Source of the DNA: Xiphophorus maculatus
Taxonomy: Eukaryota; Chordata; Actinopteri; Cyprinodontiformes; Poeciliidae
DNA length: 64,000 bases
Reading direction: 5' to 3'
NCBI RefSeq assembly: GCF_002775205.1
Contig: NC_036459.1
Location: forward strand, 3,975,466-4,039,465
Shown: positions 61,301 to 64,000 of the stretch, piece by piece
How positions within the stretch are numbered: the stretch's first letter is position 1
Layout of the letters: each line of letters opens with the position of its first letter
The notes under the pieces: model-generated
What the model saw: only the letters and a program-made list of their open reading frames with translations
Databases searched by the model: none
Told to the model about the DNA's origin: nothing
Program-made: the position numbers and the translations under genes

Positions 61301-64000
61301 TTACTCCTAGGCTAGGAATGAGGGATGAGTAAGATGAAAGGGTTAAGGATGATGGACAAGATGAGAAGGGGGTACATATGAAATCTGAGAAGCATGAGCT
61401 GGGTGGAGATGAATGAGGTATAGATTAGATGATAGGACCGGGCATTGGGCATGATGAGAGATGAGAAGGCTCTTAAATGAGTGATGACGAAGATGATTTG
61501 AGGGCAAAAGGGTTAAGATGAGAGAACAGTAGGAAGAATGAGGATCGAACGGGATAAATGGGGTGAGACGAATTAAGAACGATTGATAAGGATGAATGAG
61601 ATGAGAAGAGGTTGGTTTAAAGGATGAGGTAAGTAGAAAAGATTGAGGGAGAATGGAATAAATAGAATAAGCAGCATGAAAAGGCCTATGGATGACGGAT
61701 TGATGAGGTGGGGGAATGAGGGTTGAGGTGAACCGTGGATAATAAGAATACGGTTTAGAAGAAATTAGAAATGAACAAGATGAGTGTGATTAGAATTGAC
61801 TATCATCAGAGGAGTGGGAATCAAAGAAGAGAAATGGCCCAAGTAGAAAACTGCCCTGAATGAATTAACCAGCTGAGTGGTCAAGATATGGTCCTAATTC
61901 TGACCCACAGCTGAGAATAGGACAGACGTACTTAATAAAAATGTTTCCTATCTAGGTTGTGGTTAAAAAAACCCCAAAAAACATTAACATCACTTAGCAA
62001 TATATGAGACTTCATTTGAGTACACATACTCGCAGCACCAGTTCCCTGAAGATAGGTTCAAGCAGAGTTTACAGTACATTCATGCTTGGAAATAAAAGAA
62101 ATAGGCTATAAAAGTAGGAAGCTAGCAGCACGGCTGTAATCACCATCTTTTATAATATCTTTTATTTTAGCCCCCTTGGTGGGATGGATCATGAATAGGA
62201 ATTACCTTTGCAACAGGAGTTCTCCAGGTTTTCCCATCTCATTTGTTTTTGCTTGAATTAAAAATAACTTCTTTTTTTCCATCATTAGAAAAATTTATTT
62301 GCGTAATAATTAATCCTTGGACTGAAACGATGTATCGCAACAGGAGACCTTGGGATTTTAAAATGTCACAATATTTCATATAAGGATGAATCAATTTAGT
62401 TGCAGTAAGCATAACATTAAGAACTGAAGAAACTCCACCGCCGCTTTCAGATTATTGGTGTAGCAACATGACGAAGCAGGCAGATAATACATGAATAATT
62501 TAAACACTATAGGAAAACATTATTTACACCTGGATTGTAGAAACAGATACCTAGTTTATTATGGAGCCCTTCATGAGTTCTGTATTTGATTTTGAATGTG
62601 GTTTAAGCAATTACGATCCATTCTCATTTTTCATTATCAACAGAAAGTTGACTTATGTAAATTGGAAACTAATATCTAAAACTTTTTAGGTACAAAATGT
62701 TTAGGTAGTGATTAATTCCTGGGTTGTGACGTGGTAGTATGTCAGCAGTATGAGATGTAAACTCCACCTGCAAAAAATAAGCTCATTACACGTCACAGTT
62801 AGCAGTAATGCTGGCAGGCAACACTAATAAGGCTTTGGGGGGGGGAGATCCTCCCGTGCATGCAGTTTCGAGCACAACTAGGTCAGACTAGTAAATTACT
62901 AATATGTGGAAAATTATGAAACTGTTTTGACACTTTTCTCCTTTCTGTTTTGAGTACTTTGGGATTTTCCCCCTCGTTATGCGTAGTGAAACCTCGCTGA
63001 CTGTAAGGAATTTATTGGCAAGGCCAATCTAAAATGCAATAATCTTTTCCTGCACCGAGTGCAACCATACTCAATTTAAAAATGATTATTCCATTAAACA
63101 GCAGCTCATGTTGCTCCTTACCAAAGTGCTAATCACTGCAGTGCACGGCTGTCCAAGAGCGTCTTTCAACAGTTTGGGTTTGTCGCCATTCCCATGTCAA
63201 CAGGGCGGTATTTTCTCTGACAACAATAACGTCAGAGTATCCCATTGTTACAAAAAACAGCATGTTATTTTCCCATGAGGGTGGTTAGAGGGAGGAAGCA
63301 AACAAAAACATTTCATTAGGTCTTATACTTTATACTTTTTTTTTTACTATAGCAGTGGATTGAGGAACTAAGAGTTCTCTAGAGTTGCACAAAGAAATGG
63401 ATTTCTACTGGATATTACCTTGCTTATACATTTATAAGCATATGATAACGTGATTCATGCCTCTTTTTCAAGTTTTGACCTAAACCAAGAGTGTATATAA
63501 ATATATGTGTGGGTGTATTTCCTTTCCCATATTTATTTAGTTGTTTTGCTTTTTCGTTTCTCTTTCAGAAAAAGAACCTAAGTGTTTTGCTGAGTCTCTG
63601 CATGCTGGCCTGCTGGGGAGTCATTTTGCTGTCAGTCCGCCTCTACTGGATGGGAAACAAGCCTCCAAACTTTTCCAACTCAGACAACCCAGCAGCTGAC
63701 TCTCCACATTTTCTCACTCGAACTCTAACATTCCTCCACTTGCCTGCTGCCAATGCCTGGCTCCTGCTCTGCCCGGACAAACTCAGTTTTGACTGGTCCA
63801 TGGATGCCGTGCCCTTGGTCAGGTCCTTGGCCGACTGGAGGAACCTTCACACTGCTGCCTTTTACTGCGGGTTGATCCTCCTGGCTTTGTTCGGCTTCCG
63901 CGGTGCCACAGTCGCAGCGAAGGAGACCAACGGGAAATCCCATCTAACAAATGGAAAATCGGTCACAAATGGGAATGGTTACCATGCCCCTGACACAAAC
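28380..64000 (+). CDS. tmtc2: Transmembrane and TPR repeat protein TMTC2, first three coding exons (incomplete)
   Basis: TMTC1-4 are multi-pass ER membrane proteins with a GT-C type glycosyltransferase half and a lumenal TPR half; the family O-mannosylates cadherins, and TMTC2 has been linked to ER calcium handling and hearing. Visible exons: 28380-28462, 51988-52603 and 63569-64000 (cut by the window end), encoding residues 1-377. Phases are 2 and 0, all GT-AG. The start gives MITELVCTAVAVGLYLNTLD, a first membrane helix followed by DADFCYDD, the acidic motif of the first lumenal loop. Exons 2 and 3 carry further membrane helices and the DUF1736 region. The TPR repeats lie beyond the window. 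Teleosts may have two paralogues (tmtc2a and tmtc2b); which one this is cannot be decided here. Confidence 0.95.
32488..32521. repeat. Perfect 13-bp hairpin with 8-base loop
   Basis: CTATGTTTACTGG (32488-32500), CTGCAAAA, CCAGTAAACATAG (32509-32521), in tmtc2 intron 1. The arm contains TGTTTAC, a forkhead-type core, on both strands. Confidence 0.9.
36423..36850. mobile_element. Decayed, internally deleted Tc1-like copy in tmtc2 intron 1
   Basis: The left part (TTTCACATTTGGCACATTGC, then TTTTAATGAGATTTCATATG and AAAAAGTAGTGCATATTTGT) and the right part (GAACAATTGAGGCCCTTAAA, then AAACAAATGCACTCCACACT and TTTTCCTTCCACTTATAC) both correspond to the noncoding ends of the same Tc1-like family. 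The transposase region is missing, as expected for an old deletion derivative. Confidence 0.55.
38333..38716. mobile_element. 384-bp palindromic MITE with TA flanks
   Basis: The two halves are imperfect reverse complements over almost the whole length. The ends are CACGGCAAAAACAAAATTTT and the complement of CACTGCAAAAAGACAAGTTT; inner landmarks such as TTGTTCCATTGGCAG and GCTTGTTTTAAGTAAATAAT occur on both arms, with the centre near 38524. A TA dinucleotide lies on each side (38331-38332 and 38717-38718). There is no coding capacity, so it is a non-autonomous fold-back type element. The TA duplication suggests a Tc1/mariner-class helper, but the termini do not match the intact element in this window. 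Confidence 0.8.
46136..46171 (+). repeat. GATG microsatellite
   Basis: GGATG units (GTGGATGTATGGATGGATGA then TGATGGATGGATGGG) form a short degenerate tetranucleotide repeat in tmtc2 intron 1. Confidence 0.75.
48100..48230. promoter_or_regulatory. CpG cluster with NRF1-like palindrome inside tmtc2 intron 1
   Basis: CpG dinucleotides are dense here (CAGCGACGTG, GACGCTGTGTCGTCGCACAC) and ACGCATGCGCGCACGC at 48173-48188 contains the GCATGC(G)CG core of an NRF1-type site. The surroundings are CpG-poor. It could be an intronic promoter or enhancer, or chance. There is no expression evidence. Confidence 0.35.
49039..49261. mobile_element. hAT-type MITE with 8-bp target duplication
   Basis: The 223-bp element begins CAGGGGTCTCAAACTCCAGG and ends with the near-exact complement GGACTGGAGTTTGAGACCCCTG. 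It is flanked by ATCTAGGG (49031-49038) and ATCTGGGG (49262-49269), an 8-bp duplication with one mismatch, as expected for hAT elements. Internal GATGTGCCACAGGTAC and GCACATCTAAAAGTTGCAGG show the same palindromic organisation. It is a common teleost family with no coding capacity. Confidence 0.88.
49735..50195 (+). pseudogene. Decayed Tc1-like copy in tmtc2 intron 1
   Basis: In order on the plus strand: AGTGGTGGCAGCATTATTCT (the GGGS region of the transposase), CCTAAATCAGGTTGAAAATC (position of the 'DLNPIENL' block), TTTGCTGTTCACAGATGTTA, CAATAAAATACACAGAGTTT, then GTGGTTGTAATTTGAGCCAA and CACTTTTGCAAGGC near the end. Stops and gaps break the frame. Confidence 0.65.
51190..51615 (-). repeat. 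Possible solo LTR or other retroelement piece
   Basis: Read on the minus strand, the segment starts TGTCAGGTCATGGATTG and contains ACTTTAGTACAGTCCTTTC, then TGTGGTATTTAAACACACCT followed by CTCCTGCTCTCACTCCTTGC. A TG start, a TATTTAAA promoter-like box about 260 bp inside and a CT-rich stretch after it resemble teleost Gypsy-type LTRs. No target duplication or second LTR was found, and the right border is uncertain. Confidence 0.35.
51892..51943. repeat. TA microsatellite before tmtc2 exon 2
   Basis: Alternating TA runs, interrupted by CTG and CA, end about 45 bp upstream of the exon 2 acceptor. The region is almost fully self-complementary. Confidence 0.9.
51988..52603 (+). CDS. tmtc2: tmtc2 coding exon 2
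   Basis: The exon encodes residues 28-233 of TMTC2: RAIKTNQDLLPETPWTNI, GTLLTHSGSHKSFRPLC, FASHPAHTEAVAGVVGRADV and SMLWKEQGVTVLAVSAVYD are landmark family segments with several hydrophobic helices between them. The acceptor is TTGCTTCCTCAG and the donor AAG/GTAAAT. Compared with my memory of the human protein, the loop after SLLCYVRHC looks longer (LRGDKWRAFQRRTCGGSSAT), an extra dozen or so residues before WGWMLGSLWC. The sequence stays open with no frameshift. A TA microsatellite ends about 45 bp upstream of the acceptor. Confidence 0.95.
53132..53387. repeat. Left terminal inverted repeat of the Tc1-like transposon
   Basis: The 256 bp here pair with 54609-54864 in reverse complement, with about 8 mismatches seen by eye, all in the inner half. 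TA precedes the repeat at 53130-53131. Confidence 0.9.
53427..54449 (-). CDS. Tc1-like transposase (DD34E), full-length reading frame
   Basis: This is the cut-and-paste transposase of the surrounding element. It acts in the nucleus, binds the terminal repeats and inserts at TA. From the ATG at 54449 it is 340 aa, the usual family length. The frame is open to another ATG at 54554 (375 aa), but the extra 35 residues are not family-like, and MAPTREMSLETKERIV is the expected start. Visible parts: paired-like helix-turn-helix (about 10-50, MVAKDVGCSQSAVSKIWTKY), AT-hook-like GRPR (59-62), second DNA-binding subdomain (about 66-118), then the catalytic triad D153 (VVFSDESR), D244 (FQDDNASCH) and E279 (SPDLNPIENLW). 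The spacing between the last two is 34 residues, hence DD34E. There is no stop, frameshift or missing catalytic residue. Activity is possible but unproven. Confidence 0.93.
   Translation of the reverse strand: MAPTREMSLETKERIVKLLEEGNPSRMVAKDVGCSQSAVSKIWTKYKQHGMVVKAKRTGRPRKTSKRQDKQLKAICLENRKSTTKQMKHKWEEVGVNVCDRTVRNRLKEMGFQYRKAKRKPALTPKHKRTRLQWAKERQSWTVDDWMKVVFSDESRICIGQGDDAGTFVWCRSSEIYEEACLKKTTKFPQSLMIWGCMSGKGTGEMTVVNSSINAQVYIDILDSFLIPSIEQMFGDDEIIFQDDNASCHRAKTVKAFLEERHIQSMSWPANSPDLNPIENLWWRLKKMVHKKGPTSKADLATAIKESWHQIDAEYCLSLIKSMPHRLKAVIKAKGGATKY
54609..54864. repeat. Right terminal inverted repeat of the Tc1-like transposon
   Basis: This is the partner of 53132-53387, ending in CCAGGGGTTG and followed by the TA at 54865-54866. 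The repeat is unusually long for a simple Tc1 element (many have under 100 bp) and resembles the long-TIR (IR/DR) arrangement of some fish Tc1-like transposons. Confidence 0.9.
55597..55622 (+). repeat. Short CA microsatellite
   Basis: ACTCACACACACACGCACAC continues to ACACACATG. It is an interrupted CA repeat in tmtc2 intron 2. Confidence 0.85.
61309..61850 (+). repeat. Degenerate purine-rich GATGA/GATGAG minisatellite-like region
   Basis: For about 540 bp the plus strand is strongly purine-biased and built from variants of GATGAG, GGATGA, AGATGAGAAG and GATTGA, with few pyrimidine runs, unlike the flanking AT-rich DNA. The units are too diverged for an exact period. It looks like an old expanded short repeat. 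No open frame of note runs through it. Confidence 0.65.
63569..64000 (+). CDS. tmtc2: tmtc2 coding exon 3 (5' part, runs off the window)
   Basis: The exon starts after TCTCTTTCAG in phase 0 and stays open to the last base (144 codons, residues 234-377). It begins KKNLSVLLSLCMLACWGVI, a membrane helix, then RLYWMGNKPPNFSNSDNPAA, the DUF1736 signature, then TRTLTFLHLP and LCPDKLSFDWSMDAVPL. After another helix it enters a polar Asn/Gly-rich linker (KETNGKSHLTNGKSVTNGN) typical of the variable loop before the later helices. Confidence 0.95.

Larger units (their letters stand above)
52604..63568 (+). other. tmtc2 intron 2 (about 11 kb)
   Basis: This intron holds the near-intact Tc1-like transposon (53132-54864), a short CA repeat (55597-55622), and a long purine-rich GATGA-type region (61309-61850). 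The remainder (54.9-61.2 kb and 61.9-63.5 kb) is AT-rich sequence in which I see no exon, RNA gene or clear repeat. It ends with a good polypyrimidine tract before exon 3. Confidence 0.75.

Overview
The window is nuclear DNA of a ray-finned fish, probably a percomorph teleost. The protein-coding sequence is split into short GT-AG exons whose translations match vertebrate proteins. The introns and spacers are AT-rich and carry typical teleost DNA transposons (Tc1/mariner and hAT relatives) and microsatellites. There are no prokaryotic operons, CRISPR arrays or rRNA genes. The species cannot be named from the sequence alone.

Layout. (1) 1-4321, minus strand: the 5' part of a CRACR2A-type gene (EF-hand plus coiled-coil regulator of store-operated calcium entry). 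Six complete coding exons and part of a seventh are visible; the rest lies beyond position 1. (2) 5828-7465, minus strand: complete ccdc59 (TAP26 homologue), 4 exons, 250 aa. (3) 7873-20916, plus strand: complete mettl25, 13 exons, 602 aa, head-to-head with ccdc59 across about 400 bp that probably forms a shared promoter. (4) 20917-28379: intergenic DNA with decayed transposons. (5) 28380 to beyond 64000, plus strand: the first three coding exons of tmtc2 (ER transmembrane and TPR protein, O-mannosyltransferase family), separated by introns of about 23.5 kb and 11 kb.

I rebuilt the exons by hand from splice sites and reading phase. The summed lengths (250 aa for CCDC59, 602 aa for METTL25) fit the usual family sizes, and every junction keeps frame. 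The order ccdc59-mettl25-tmtc2 is the vertebrate order (human 12q21); a CRACR2A gene directly beside it is not the human arrangement.

Mobile DNA. An almost undamaged Tc1-like transposon (53132-54864) with a full DD34E transposase reading frame, 256-bp inverted repeats and TA flanks sits antisense in tmtc2 intron 2. At least six decayed copies of a different Tc1-like family, a hAT-type MITE with an 8-bp target duplication, and a 384-bp palindromic MITE with TA flanks are scattered through the window. I found no new biological system. The points most worth a second look are the near-intact transposon, a missing calcium ligand in the second EF-hand of the CRACR2A-like protein, five short perfect hairpins with no obvious origin, and a long purine-rich GATGA-type region near 61.3-61.8 kb.
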